Shown: positions 39,732-49,433 of the stretch, one piece after another
Layout of the letters: every line of letters begins with the position of its first letter
Numbering within the stretch: the stretch's first letter is position 1
From: CAZOWM01 sp964583615
GTDB taxonomy: Bacteria > Spirochaetota > B62-G9 > DRHN01
Direction: 5' to 3'
Length of the DNA: 49,597 nt
NCBI GenBank assembly: GCA_964583615.1
Contig: CAZOWM010000026.1
Span: 1-49,597, forward strand
Notes under the pieces: generated by a model
Databases searched by the model: none
What the model was told of the DNA's origin: nothing
Seen by the model: the letters and a program-made list of their open reading frames with translations, nothing else
Made by a program: the position numbers and the translations under genes

Positions 39732-40606
39732 ACGGAATCGTTCTCTTGGATAAAAAAAAGGGTGCTACCTCCTTCGAGACAGTGCGGAAGCTCAGGGGCA
39801 GAATTGGTGTGAAAAAGGCGGGGCATACAGGCACGCTGGACAAGTTCGCATCAGGCCTGCTCGTCGTGTGTGTCAATAACGCAACAGCAGTTCAGGATCT
39901 GCTGATGGCAAAGTTCAAGCGTTATGTGGCAACACTGAGGCTCGGAGTTGAAACGGACACACTCGATGAATACGGAAAGCCAACAGTCAAAAAACCTTTC
40001 CAACCGATCTCTGATGGGGAAATCCTCGAGGTCCTGAAAAGTTTTCTGGGTACATCCAGACAGATACCTCCGGCTTTTTCAGCGATTCACATAAACGGGA
40101 AAAGATCATACAAGAGGGCGCTCGGTGGTGAAGATCTTCATCTGCGTTCCAGGGAGATAGAAATCAGGGAGATTTCGCTCATAGAGGCTGGGGAAGAGAC
40201 GGTATCTTTTGAGGTGCTTGTGTCAAAGGGCACCTATGTAAGATCTCTAGGAAGAGATATTGCCCGTGCGCTCGGTACATGCGGATATCTCACAGACCTT
40301 CGGAGACTCGAAATCGGAAAATTTTCAGTGAAGGATGCGAGCAGTATCGATGAAGTCGGAGATAGCGTTCCTATAATTTCCATGATCGACGCGTTGTCCG
40401 ATTTTCCGGCAATTACCGCAGATTTTGAAGAGACACGGAAGATATACAACGGTGTCCCCCCGGAAAAAGTGCTGAATAAAGACGAGATGATGCGCATGCC
40501 GAATGGGTTTGTGCGTGTTATTTCTGCCGGTAATCTTATCGCACTCGTTGAGAAGGGTGAAACACTTCGGTACTTCAGAGTATTCAAGCACAACGATGCC
40601 GCCTAA
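39722..40606 (+). CDS. truB: tRNA pseudouridine(55) synthase TruB
   Basis: 294 residues from GTG 39722, which has GAAGG upstream and overlaps the end of nrnA; a TTG 8 codons earlier is the alternative. The catalytic motif is GHTGTLDKFASGLLVV with the nucleophilic aspartate (the commoner DPLATG reads DKFASG). AVQDLLMAKFKRYVATLRLG and SKGTYVRSLGRDIARALGT are further family blocks, and QIPPAFSAIHINGKRSYKRA is the conserved substrate loop. The C-terminal about 70 residues are a divergent PUA-like region. The enzyme makes psi55 in the T-loop of tRNAs. Confidence 0.95.
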   Translation: MGVNGIVLLDKKKGATSFETVRKLRGRIGVKKAGHTGTLDKFASGLLVVCVNNATAVQDLLMAKFKRYVATLRLGVETDTLDEYGKPTVKKPFQPISDGEILEVLKSFLGTSRQIPPAFSAIHINGKRSYKRALGGEDLHLRSREIEIREISLIEAGEETVSFEVLVSKGTYVRSLGRDIARALGTCGYLTDLRRLEIGKFSVKDASSIDEVGDSVPIISMIDALSDFPAITADFEETRKIYNGVPPEKVLNKDEMMRMPNGFVRVISAGNLIALVEKGETLRYFRVFKHNDAA

Positions 40607-40640
40607 TTGCAGAAAAATAGTGAATTCATGAAACGGTTTT

Positions 40641-41453
40641 GTGAGACGGGATGTGTATATTATCGAACGGATAGAAAAACTCGAGCCATTTTATAAACGA
40701 ATCGGTCTCAGTATCGGCAACTTTGAAGGTTTTCATCGCGGTCACACGAATATCATTCACTCACTCCTGCACGAGTCGAAGAAAAAGAAACTTTTTTCCG
40801 CAGTCCTCACCTTTAAACAACATCCCATGAAAGTGCTCAACGGCGTAGAACCCGAACGGCTCTGGGCTCCGGCTGACAAGCTGGAAAGCTTTATGAAAGC
40901 GGGAATAGATCTATTGATCTACATAGATTTCTCCCGGGAGTTCGCCTCTCTCTCCCCTCTGGAGTTCATCTGTATGATGAAAATGCGGTTTGCTCCGCGC
41001 CTCTTTTGCCTTGGAGCCAATTTCCGGTTTGGGCTGAACAATGAAGGAGACATCGATTTTCTCACAAGAGTGTCTCATTCACTCGGGTTTACAATCGTCT
41101 CCGTTGCGGAACAGCTGCATGAGGGGGCTCCTGTGTCGAGCACGAGAATCCGGCGCGCAGTGAAGGAAGGCCGGATGAAACTGGCCTCAGACATGCTTGG
41201 CAGAAATTATGCAATCGATCTGCGCTTGGCCTTTGACGATACTAAGCTCTCCCCATTTGTTCCCAATACCGCTCTTCCGGACAGGGGCACATATTACGGA
41301 GAAGTACTCGATCTTGTAACTCAGAGGAAACAGCGCGCCTCCATACGGATAAACGGACCTGCAGTAAGCCTTCTGCAACGGTTTCCTGATCATTGCACTC
41401 ATCTCCAAAAGTTCATTTTTGCCCCTGAGGACAGAAAAGAAAAAGTAATTTGA
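40641..41453 (+). CDS. ribF: RibF-type FAD synthetase with degenerate riboflavin-kinase half
   Basis: 270 residues against about 300-315 for bifunctional RibF. The N-terminal adenylyltransferase half is intact: GNFEGFHRGH (residues 26-35, the usual GNFDGVHlGH), LTFKQHPMKVL, LGANFRFGLNNEGD and SSTRIRRAVKEG. The C-terminal part (about 185-270) should be a riboflavin kinase but lacks the GFPTAN motif and other kinase signatures. The protein therefore probably makes FAD from FMN and ATP, but may not make FMN. Start GTG at 40641 chosen by position. It sits between truB and rpsO, the typical place for ribF. Confidence 0.85.
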   Translation: MRRDVYIIERIEKLEPFYKRIGLSIGNFEGFHRGHTNIIHSLLHESKKKKLFSAVLTFKQHPMKVLNGVEPERLWAPADKLESFMKAGIDLLIYIDFSREFASLSPLEFICMMKMRFAPRLFCLGANFRFGLNNEGDIDFLTRVSHSLGFTIVSVAEQLHEGAPVSSTRIRRAVKEGRMKLASDMLGRNYAIDLRLAFDDTKLSPFVPNTALPDRGTYYGEVLDLVTQRKQRASIRINGPAVSLLQRFPDHCTHLQKFIFAPEDRKEKVI

Positions 41454-41477
41454 TATTTTATTGAAAATGTGTATATT
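41450..41477 (+). promoter_or_regulatory. Predicted promoter of rpsO-pnp
   Basis: TTGATA at 41450-41455 and TATATT at 41472-41477 are 16 bases apart, overlapping the end of ribF, with rpsO starting 28 bases further after AAAGGAGC. This gives the ribosomal protein and PNPase a start independent of the long upstream operon. Confidence 0.5.
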
Positions 41478-41504
41478 TAGACCATTGAATCAAAGGAGCA
41501 GTCA

Positions 41505-41774
41505 ATGTCATTAACAAAGGAACGAAAAAAGGAAGTGATCGGAACGTATAAAAAACATGAGGCCGATACCGGTTCACCGGAGGTCCAAATTGCGCTCCTT
41601 ACAGAGAGGATCAATACGCTTACCGAACACTTTAAAACACATACAAAAGATCACCATTCGAGGAGAGGTCTCTTGAAACTTGTGGGACAGAGAAGAAGAC
41701 AGCTTGATTACCTGAAGAGAAAGGATATTGAAAGGTATAGAGAGATCATCACGAAACTGGGAATACGAAAATAG
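41505..41774 (+). CDS. rpsO: Small ribosomal subunit protein uS15
   Basis: 89 residues, exactly the usual length. Conserved throughout: TGSPEVQIALLTERINTLTEHFKTHTKDHHSRRGLLKLVGQRRRQLDYLK is nearly the family consensus, covering the 16S rRNA-binding surfaces. uS15 is an early assembly protein contacting the central domain of 16S rRNA. It has a good ribosome site, AAAGGAGC, and is followed after 12 bases by pnp, the arrangement common to most bacteria. Confidence 0.98.
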   Translation: MSLTKERKKEVIGTYKKHEADTGSPEVQIALLTERINTLTEHFKTHTKDHHSRRGLLKLVGQRRRQLDYLKRKDIERYREIITKLGIRK

Positions 41775-41786
41775 AAAAGGAATTAT

Positions 41787-43892
41787 ATGTTAGAACAGAT
41801 CGAATGTAAAATTGGAGAAACGCTGTTTGTATTTGAAACGGGTAAGATAGCGCGACAGGCGAATGGAAGCTGTCTCGTACGATGCGGTGGCTCGGTAGTG
41901 CTGGCCACAGTGTGCACCTCAAACGAAGAGGTAAAAAGTCAGGATTATCTTCCTCTCACCGTGAATTACAAGGAAAAATATTATGCTGCAGGGAAGATTC
42001 CCGGGGGTTTTATCAAAAGAGAGGGCCGCCCGAAGGACAAGGAGATACTCGTTTCACGTCTCATTGACAGACCGATTCGTCCGCTTTTCCCGAAGGGGTA
42101 CAGAAAAGAAATTCAGATTCTCGCCACCACGATATCAACCGACCAGATTAATCCGCCTGACATTCTCGCGATGAACGGAGCCTCACTTGCGGTAGGGCTC
42201 TCGGATGCACCGTTTCAGAGCTTTATCGGTGCGGTGAGAGTGGGAATGGTCGACGGCAACTACATTGTAAACCCCACGTATGAGCAGATTGAAGAGGGCA
42301 AACTCGATCTTGTGATCGCAGGGGTCGAGGATGCAATCGTCATGGTTGAGGGGGGGGCAGTTGAAGCAACAGAGGACGAAGTTATCGAGGCGATAAGCTT
42401 TGCTGAAGAATTCATAAGAGATATGATAGAAGCTCAAAAAGTGATCGTTCAGAAAGCGGGAAAATCCAAACAGGATTATGTTGCCGAAGAGGTTTCAGAG
42501 GAACTCGTGCGTGAGGTACGCAGGATCGCTCGTCCGCTCTATGAAGAAGCCTGCTTTGTTCCAGGAAAGCTTGCACGGCAGTCCGCTCTCGAAATTGCGG
42601 GGAAAGTGACATTTGATAAGATAAAGGAAAGCTACGGTGAGGAAGTATACCCGCAGGTAGCAGAAGTTCTCGAAGAAGTGGAAAGAGAAATCGTCAGGGA
42701 TTCGATCCTCAAAGACAACAAGCGGACCGACGGGAGGGGGCTCAATGAGGTTCGACCGATTAGTATAGAGCTCGGTCTTCTCCCGCGTACACACGGATCA
42801 GCGCTTTTCACCCGCGGTGAAACCCAGAGTCTTGCGATCACAAGCCTTGGGACCGTAAATGATGAGCAGCGGTTCGATGATATCGAGGGCGAGGGTACGA
42901 AGAGTTTCATGCTTCATTACAACTTTCCTCCCTATTCCGTTGGCGAAGTGGGGTTTGTCAGGGGTCCAGGCAGAAGGGAGATCGGACACGGGCACCTTGC
43001 AGAGCGTGCGATATCTCCGATAATGCCGCGCAAGGAAAGCTTTCCCTATACGGTCCGCGTGGTATCAGAGATTCTGGAGTCCAACGGCTCTTCATCAATG
43101 GCCACCGTGTGTTCCGGAACACTTGCGCTTTTAAGCGCAGGCGTTCCCCTCAAGGACTCGATTGCCGGAGTTGCTATGGGGCTCGTATATGAAGACGGGA
43201 AATATGCCGTTCTCACCGATATTCTCGGATCGGAAGACCATCTCGGCGACATGGACTTCAAGGTGGCGGGAACAAAAAACGGCATCACCGCTTTGCAAAT
43301 GGATATCAAAATCAGCGGAATAACCAGAGAAATAATGAAGGAAGCGCTCGAACAGGCGCGGCAGGGGCGGTTGTTTATCCTGGATAAAATGGCACAGGTG
43401 ATCAGCGAGCCAGCGCAAAGTATATCAACCTATGCGCCGAAAATTCTCACCATGAAGATCTCACCCGAAAAAATCGGAACGGTAATCGGACCAGGGGGAA
43501 AAACCGTACGATCGATCATAGAGAAGACAGGGGCAGAGGTCAATGTGGAGGATGATGGAACTGTCACGATTGTGAGGAGAAACACGGGCGATGCCGATAG
43601 GGCGTACGAGATGATCAGGACTCTCACTGAGGACGTGGAGGTAGGTAAGATCTATGAGGGCCGCGTGAAAAAGATCGTTGATTTTGGAGCCTTTATCGAG
43701 ATACTGCCTGGTAAGGAAGGGCTCTGTCACATCAGCCAGCTCGATTTCAAGCGGGTGAACAAGGTGACTGATATGCTGAAAGTCGGAGACTCGGTAAACG
43801 TAAAGGTGAGAGATATCGATTCGCAGGGGAGGATCAATCTCAGCAGGAAGGACGCACTGCCCAAACCCCACAAGTCATATGACAACCGCTGA
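41787..43892 (+). CDS. pnp: Polyribonucleotide nucleotidyltransferase
   Basis: 701 residues, full length. Two RNase-PH domains: the first from about residue 10 (with GGFIKREGRPKDKEIL and SRLIDRPIRPLFP) and the second from about 310 (DGRGLNEVRPIS, RGETQSLAITSLG, SDHLGDMDFKVAGT). The C-terminal KH domain has IGTVIGPGGKTVRSIIEKTGA, and the S1 domain GRVKKIVDFGAFIEILPGKEGLCHIS. PNPase degrades RNA 3' to 5' using phosphate. It is the last gene of the cluster, converging on the citrate synthase gene 53 bases away with no clear terminator. Confidence 0.98.
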   Translation: MLEQIECKIGETLFVFETGKIARQANGSCLVRCGGSVVLATVCTSNEEVKSQDYLPLTVNYKEKYYAAGKIPGGFIKREGRPKDKEILVSRLIDRPIRPLFPKGYRKEIQILATTISTDQINPPDILAMNGASLAVGLSDAPFQSFIGAVRVGMVDGNYIVNPTYEQIEEGKLDLVIAGVEDAIVMVEGGAVEATEDEVIEAISFAEEFIRDMIEAQKVIVQKAGKSKQDYVAEEVSEELVREVRRIARPLYEEACFVPGKLARQSALEIAGKVTFDKIKESYGEEVYPQVAEVLEEVEREIVRDSILKDNKRTDGRGLNEVRPISIELGLLPRTHGSALFTRGETQSLAITSLGTVNDEQRFDDIEGEGTKSFMLHYNFPPYSVGEVGFVRGPGRREIGHGHLAERAISPIMPRKESFPYTVRVVSEILESNGSSSMATVCSGTLALLSAGVPLKDSIAGVAMGLVYEDGKYAVLTDILGSEDHLGDMDFKVAGTKNGITALQMDIKISGITREIMKEALEQARQGRLFILDKMAQVISEPAQSISTYAPKILTMKISPEKIGTVIGPGGKTVRSIIEKTGAEVNVEDDGTVTIVRRNTGDADRAYEMIRTLTEDVEVGKIYEGRVKKIVDFGAFIEILPGKEGLCHISQLDFKRVNKVTDMLKVGDSVNVKVRDIDSQGRINLSRKDALPKPHKSYDNR

Positions 43893-43945
43893 ACTGCTCC
43901 ATATAAAATCTATTGTTTCAGCCTCCAAAACATTTTTCCGCTTTT

Positions 43946-45023
43946 TCAGCATCTCTCGATGCGAACAAACTGCTTCGGGTCAGGTCCCCTGTAGAGACTT
44001 GTTGGTCTGTAGATTCGATTGTCGCTCCTCTGTTCCAGTATGTGACCGAGCCACCCTGCGACACGCGCCATTGCGAATATTGGTGTAAAGAGTATGCTCG
44101 GTATGCCGAGAAGCCGGTATACAGCGCCGGAGAAAAAATCCACATTCGGGTAGACCTGTTTTCCTTTCGCTTTTATTATTTCCTCGAACACGTGCTCCAC
44201 TTCCTTGAGTATTTCGTAATCGCGATAGTCGTTTTTTTTCTCCGAAAGTTCATGGAGGAATTTTTCCATGATCACTGCTCTTGGATCCTTTGCCTTGTAC
44301 ACACGGTGCCCCATTCCCATCACCTTTGATTTCCTGCGAAGCGCGTCTTCTATCCAGGATTTTACATTCTCTGTGCTCCCGATATCGTCAACCATCTGAA
44401 GCACCTTTTCATTTGCCCCGCCATGAAGAGAACCGTAGAGAGCACCCATGGCAGCCGATATGCTGCAGTAGCATGTGGAAAGAGTGGACGCAACAACGCG
44501 CGATGTAAAAGTCGAAGCATTAAACCCGTGCTCCGCATGCATGATGAGACACTTATCCATGATCTCGCCCTCGCGGGGATCGGGCTCGGTGCCGTGAAGC
44601 ATGTAAAGAAAATTTGCTCCATGAGAGATATCCATACGCGGCGCGACGTACTCTTTGCCCTCCCTGAAACGCTGAAGAGCGGCGACAACGGTTGCCATTT
44701 GAACAACCTGGTGAAGAGTATCCCTGCAGTTGCAGTATGCGGAGTGCTGGATTTTGTGCTCTATATAGCTGCTGAGATAGGAAACCACAGACTGCAAAAG
44801 CTCCATGGGATGTGCATCAGCGGGAAATGATCTGACCATTGACTTGATTTCATCGCGGATTTCACGACTTTTTCTCATTTTCTGAGAAAACTCCTCGAGC
44901 TGTATGCTGTTGGGAAGTTTTTTATAGAGAAGAAGATACGTCACCTCCTCGAATGTGCAGTTTTCCACGAGATCGTCTATCGAGTACCCCCGATAGTAGA
45001 GTTTACCGTTTATCCCATCAATT
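43946..45023 (-). CDS. gltA: Citrate synthase, N-terminus lost in an assembly gap
   Basis: About 359 codons are readable; the frame is open from the edge of the gap at 45023, and around 60 N-terminal residues are missing. The active-site residues are there: the LHGGANEKVL histidine, GMGHRVYKAKDPRA histidine and the catalytic aspartate in YPNVDFFSGAVYRLLGIP. IDGINGKLYYRGYSIDDL near the gap edge is the typical early part of the protein. The enzyme condenses oxaloacetate with acetyl-CoA. It is the last gene of the minus-strand TCA cluster and, unlike the genes upstream, its visible part shows no damage. Confidence 0.93.
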
Positions 45024-45123
45024 NNNNNNNNNNNNNNNNNNNNNNNNNNNNNNNNNNNNNNNNNNNNNNNNNNNNNNNNNNNNNNNNNNNNNNNNNNNNN
45101 NNNNNNNNNNNNNNNNNNNNNNN
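45024..45123. other. Assembly gap (100 N)
   Basis: Exactly 100 N, the conventional size for a scaffold gap of unknown length. It removes the C-terminus of the dihydrolipoamide dehydrogenase and the N-terminus of citrate synthase; some intergenic sequence is presumably lost as well. Confidence 0.98.
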
Positions 45124-46059
45124 CAATTCATCAGTTTTTTTGTCCGCGACAATTTTCACGAATCCTTCTGTATCACCGCGCGTGAGCGCGCGGCCGTTTA
45201 CCCGAAAACGGAAGACCCCCACATTTACTTCTTTGCCTGCTTCCTTTGCCTGCATTTCCGTAATCCCCACTGTTGCGATTTCAGGCGACGTGTAGATTAT
45301 CCTGGGGACCGTGCGGTAGTTAACGCATCCAGGCAAGCCGGCGATAATTTCAGCGCACGCAATCCCTTCTTCCTCGGCTTTATGTGCAACCATAGGGGGC
45401 CCGATGAGATCACCGATTGCGTATATTCCGTCGATTCTTGTTTGAAACCGCCCGTTCACCAGAATAGCTCCTGACTTGTCTTCAACATCAACACCCACAT
45501 TGTCAATTCCGAGACCCTTTGCGGCGGGAGTTCTGCCGGCTGCCACCAGTACCTTGTCTGCTATGATTTGCTTCTTTGTGCCCGATTCGTCCTCTGTATA
45601 CAGCACAAGCCTTTCTTCTTTTTTATCATGATGGGTAACCCGTGTGGATAGGTGAAAGGACATTCCCTGGTTTGTGAGTGCTCGCCTGAGCGTGCGGGAG
45701 AGCTGTGCATCCATTCCCGGAGCGATCTCAGGCATCAGTTCGATAAACGTCACCTCGGCTCCGAGACGGGACCACACGCTTCCAAGCTCGAGTCCTATTG
45801 CGCCTGCACCCACGATTACGAGTTTTTCCGGCACGCGTTCAAAATTGAGAGCTTCCGTGGAACCGACTATCTGCTCACTGGACTCGAGAAGGGCCTTTGA
45901 AGGGATACATCCGATATTGAGGCAAGTCCCTCCCGGGTTACGCATGTTGTCGATGCAGGCAACATTCAGGCCGAGCTGAGCTGCCCGTATCGCAGCAACG
46001 TAGCCCCCCGGTCCGGCCCCGATAATCAGCACATCAAAGCCATTGTTCTGGGTTCTCAT
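45124..46059 (-). pseudogene. lpd: Dihydrolipoamide dehydrogenase (E3), internally deleted and truncated by a gap
   Basis: Starts at ATG 46059 after AAGGAT. The FAD-binding loop GAGPGGYVAAIRAAQLG and the redox disulfide GGTCLNIGCIPSKALLESSE are present. The next residues are IVGSTEALNFERVPEKLVIVGAGAIGLELGSVW, which belong roughly 100 residues further on in intact E3. A large in-frame piece of the FAD domain is therefore missing near 45870. The NAD domain, GRTPAAKGLG, YAIGDLIGPPMVAHKAEEEG and PRIIYTSPEIATVG follow normally until the gap, which hides the dimer-interface histidine region. As written the protein should not bind FAD properly. This is either decay or a misassembly; frame is kept across the deletion. 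Confidence 0.8.
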
Positions 46060-46083
46060 ATCCTTACTTCCGCTGTTCCAAGT

Positions 46084-46773
46084 GCGAATCTGTTTCACCT
46101 GCTCCATGTTTACCTCATTGAACGTTGTGAGATGGGCGGAATCACGCTGGGACGCAACGAGGCGTTGTGCGGTACGTATCCGAATGTTTGTCATTTTTAC
46201 CCGTGTTTGTTTCACTGTTTCAGAAATTTCTCTCAGTTCAGGGCGTGGCCCTTCGCGCGGTTCCGAAGGAAGTCTCTGCTCGAGTTCGATAGAAGGCGAG
46301 GGTGTTTCTCTTTGTTCGACGATTTCGAGCACGTCCTTTTTCAGAATTCTTCCGTCTTTCCCGGATCCCTGAATCTCATCGGGATAGAGCTGATACTGAT
46401 GGATGAGCCGATGTACAGCAGGTGAAAGTGTGTGAGGTGCGGTTTCATCTGCCGTTTTTCCAGGTTCAGTAACTGATTTTTGCAGTGAAGGCTCGGTTTG
46501 CCCGGGCCGGGTTTTCTTTTGATGAGGCTGTACGTCTTTCGCGTCCTCGAGGGTTTCGACTGTCTGTCCAATGCTCACCTCGCTTCCTTCAGACACCTTT
46601 ATTCTCAGCATACCGGATGCAGGAGCGGGTATGGAGAGGATCGCTTTATCGGTTTCAAGCTCAAACAGGTCTTCTCCCTCGGAAACCATCTCTCCCTCCT
46701 TCTTCAGCCATGCGGAGAGAATACCCTGTGTTACCGATTCCCCCACTTTAGGGATGGATACGTCGGTTTTCAT
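46084..46773 (-). pseudogene. sucB: 2-oxoglutarate dehydrogenase E2 (dihydrolipoyl succinyltransferase), C-terminal catalytic domain missing
   Basis: About 230 codons from the ATG at 46773. The lipoyl domain carries its lysine in FELETDKAILSIPAPASG, the peripheral-subunit-binding domain is HTLSPAVHRLIHQYQLYPDEIQGSGKDGRILKKDVL, and the catalytic domain begins with RTAQRLVASQRDSAHLTTFNEVNMEQVKQIR. Then the sequence passes without a stop into the lpd leader and lpd itself, so roughly 180-200 catalytic residues, including the HxxxDG active-site motif, are absent. As drawn, E2 and E3 form one continuous frame. Without the catalytic domain it could not transfer succinyl groups to CoA. Confidence 0.8.
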
Positions 46774-46888
46774 TTTCTTCTCTTTCCTTTTTTCTATTGC
46801 ATAGAATCCCAAAGAGCGGATTCCACACGTTTGTTTTCGTGCAGATTCATCGTATGCAATAGTGTTTGAAGAATCGACTGCTGTTCCT

Positions 46889-46988
46889 NNNNNNNNNNNN
46901 NNNNNNNNNNNNNNNNNNNNNNNNNNNNNNNNNNNNNNNNNNNNNNNNNNNNNNNNNNNNNNNNNNNNNNNNNNNNNNNNNNNNNNNN
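46889..46988. other. Assembly gap (100 N)
   Basis: A second run of exactly 100 N. It falls after the E1 segment MTPKSILR, so the last roughly 90 residues of sucA are hidden. About 115 bases of non-conserved, apparently non-coding sequence then precede the sucB start. Confidence 0.98.
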
Positions 46989-49299
46989 TCCTCAGGATGC
47001 TTTTTGGAGTCATGATGATGAGCGGTTTTTTGTCCTTATCCCTGACATGAGTGCGGAGGAGGTGGAAGTACTGCGCGGGAGTCGTTGGAATGCATACTTT
47101 TATATTGTTGTCCGCACACAGCTGAAGAAACCGTTCCAGGTGAGCGCTCGAGTGTTCAGGGCCCTGCCCTTCATACCGTGCGGAAGAAGTAAAACAATAC
47201 CGTTTTTGGCCTGCCATTTTGACTCTCCGGCGACGATATAGTTGTCAATGATCACCTGAGCTCCGTTACAAAAATCCCCGAACTGTGCCTCCCACAAAAC
47301 AAGCGTATCTGACCGCACGAGCGCATACCCATACTCGAATCCGAGTACGGAGAACTCTGAAAGCGGACTGTCGTATACTGCAAACTCTGCCTGGTTTTTT
47401 TCGAGATGGTTGAGGGGAACGTAGGAGACGGGGCGCGAGCTCTGCGTATCCCACCACACCGCGTGCCTTTGCGAGAATGTGCCCCGTGCGCTGTCTTCCC
47501 CACTGAGCCGGATATGGACACCCTCAAGGAGGAGGGAGCCGAAGGCCAGTGCCTCGGCAAGAGAAAAGTCGATCTGGCCTCCGTTTTCGAGCCTGTGAGC
47601 TCTGTCTTCGACGATCCTTTCCAGCTTTCCGTGCATGTGAAACCCTCGTGGAATAGCGGTGATCCTGTCCACGATTTTTTTCAGTACGTGCTCTTCAACA
47701 CCCGTATCCCCATGATCGGAAGAATGCGTTCTGGAATCGATTTTCCGAACAGTGGAGATTTATTCCGACTTGATCTTCTGAAGATCTTCCTTCAGGGATT
47801 CTTTGAACCTCCAAGCAAGAAGCTCGCCATCTTCTTTTCGGAGCACACCGGTTTTATCAAGCACCCTGAGGTAGCGCTGTGTGGTGCTGGTGTGATATTT
47901 AATGCGTTTGTACATCTTCGGGTGGGTGAATGAGGGCTCGTCACCTTCGTTGTGGCCATGACGTTTGTAGAACACAATGTCGATGATCACGTCCCTTCTG
48001 AAATTTCGCCTGAACTCGAATGCGAGGTGTGCCGCGTGAACGACTGCTTCCGGGTCGTCGCTGTTTACGTGGAGTATGGGAATGTGCAGCATCTTGCCGA
48101 TGTCCGTGGGAAAGAACGTGGAACGAGCATCCTTGGTCGATGTGGTGAAACCGATTTGGTTGTTTACGATGATATGAATTGTACCGCCTGTGCTGTATCC
48201 TTTCAGCTGTGAAAGATTGAGGGTTTCAGCCACCACTCCCTGCCCCGAAAATGCCGCGTCGCCGTGAATGAGGATCGGGATTACCCGGCTTCCAGTGAGG
48301 TCTTTCTTTTTTTGCTGTATTCCACGCGCGATTCCCTGGACAACGGGATCGACCGATTCCAGGTGGCTCGGGTTTGGCACAAGATTGATCATGACGTGGT
48401 TGCCGTTCTCGTGCACATGATCGAGCCGGTAACCTCTATGGTATTTTACGTCGCCGCTTCCACCATACAGGAAAGGATCGAAGATATCCTCGAATTCGGA
48501 AAACACTTCCACGATGGGCTTGTTGAGTATGTTGGTGAGTACATTGAGCCTGCCACGGTGGCTCATGCCGATCACGATATCCTCGATCGCTGAATCAACG
48601 GAGACATCGACGAGAAAGTGCAGGGCCGGAATCAGTTCTTCAGCACCTTCCAGAGAAAACCGTTTCTGTCCGATGAACTGGGAGTGAAGGAAGTGTTCGA
48701 ACACCTCCGCCCTCACCAGGTCTTCGAGAATCATCTTTTTTTCTCTGCTCCGAATACCGGTTTACCGTGTGTAGTTTCCATTTTTTCGATTATCCATCTT
48801 CTCATCTTTTTGTTCTGGATGTGCAAGAACTCTATGCCGATGGATGAGCAATAGGTTTCTCTAAGCGACTGAATGATGTCTCGCAGCGGTGCCAGCGGAG
48901 GCTGGAGGACGCGCACGCTCGAGAATACGGTATCGAGATCGCCCTCATCGAGACCGAATTCGCGAAGTGTGAGTGTTTCGTAAATTCCTTGATCCTGCTC
49001 GTTCATGTACAGAAGATCTGCCGAATAATAACCGACAAGGGGATTGAGCCGGGCGTAGAGGTAACCGACGTCACGGTATGCCCAGATGAGGCTTTCCACT
49101 TTTCCCTGTTTGTATTGAATAGTGTGCAAGGAAGGTGCCGCAGCCGCCGGCTGATCCGGCGTTTTCACACCTGTTCCTGAGAAAAAACGGTCCCACTCAG
49201 AGCTCACTGCGTTTCTGTTTTTCCGCCACTCCTCATAGAGTTGTTCTACATACTGCAGGTTTTCTGGAGAAATGCCCTTCTCAGATACGTTTTTCTCAC
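46989..49299 (-). pseudogene. sucA: 2-oxoglutarate dehydrogenase E1, disrupted by frameshifts and a stop
   Basis: Thiamine-diphosphate E1 of the 2-oxoglutarate dehydrogenase complex. Recognisable along its length: N-terminal LQYVEQLYEEW, LRETYCSSIGIEFLHI, GQKRFSLEGAEELIPAL, GMSHRGRLNVL, HGDAAFSGQGVV, NNQIGFTT, RHGHNEGDEPSFTHP, AEALAFGSLLLEG, GTFSQRHAVW, LWEAQFGDFCNGAQVIIDNYI and YEGQGPEHSSAHLERFLQLCA. The reading frame breaks at an A7 tract (48736-48742, one A short), at an in-frame TAA (47760-47762) in the inter-domain linker, and at CACGG (47176-47177, one G short). The start is also unclear: GTG at 49299 needs one more A in the tract at 49290-49294; otherwise GTG 49207. Part of the C-terminus is lost in the gap. 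Confidence 0.85.
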
Positions 49300-49433
49300 C
49301 TTTCGGTCCGGAGATGCACGAGACGCCAGAACGGAGATTTATTTACCCGGCAGACACCGAAGCCCTGTCATCAATATAATTATCTCCGTATAGCAGGACA
49401 AGATGCAAAGCGTAGGCCCCGGTATCCGATGCC
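49300..49433. other. sucD-sucA intergenic region
   Basis: 134 bases between the sucD stop and the likely sucA start on the minus strand. An imperfect inverted repeat (GTAGG...CCTAC, about 49411-49436) overlaps the sucD stop, without a following T-run. No promoter of quality and no coding signal was seen. Confidence 0.4.

Noticed and set aside
47100..47672. Separate short genes for the sucA fragments (47100-47672, 47760-48734, 48731-49207)
   Set aside because: Joined in order they make one E1 protein; the breaks are explained by one-base indels and one stop, so they are parts of a single disrupted gene.
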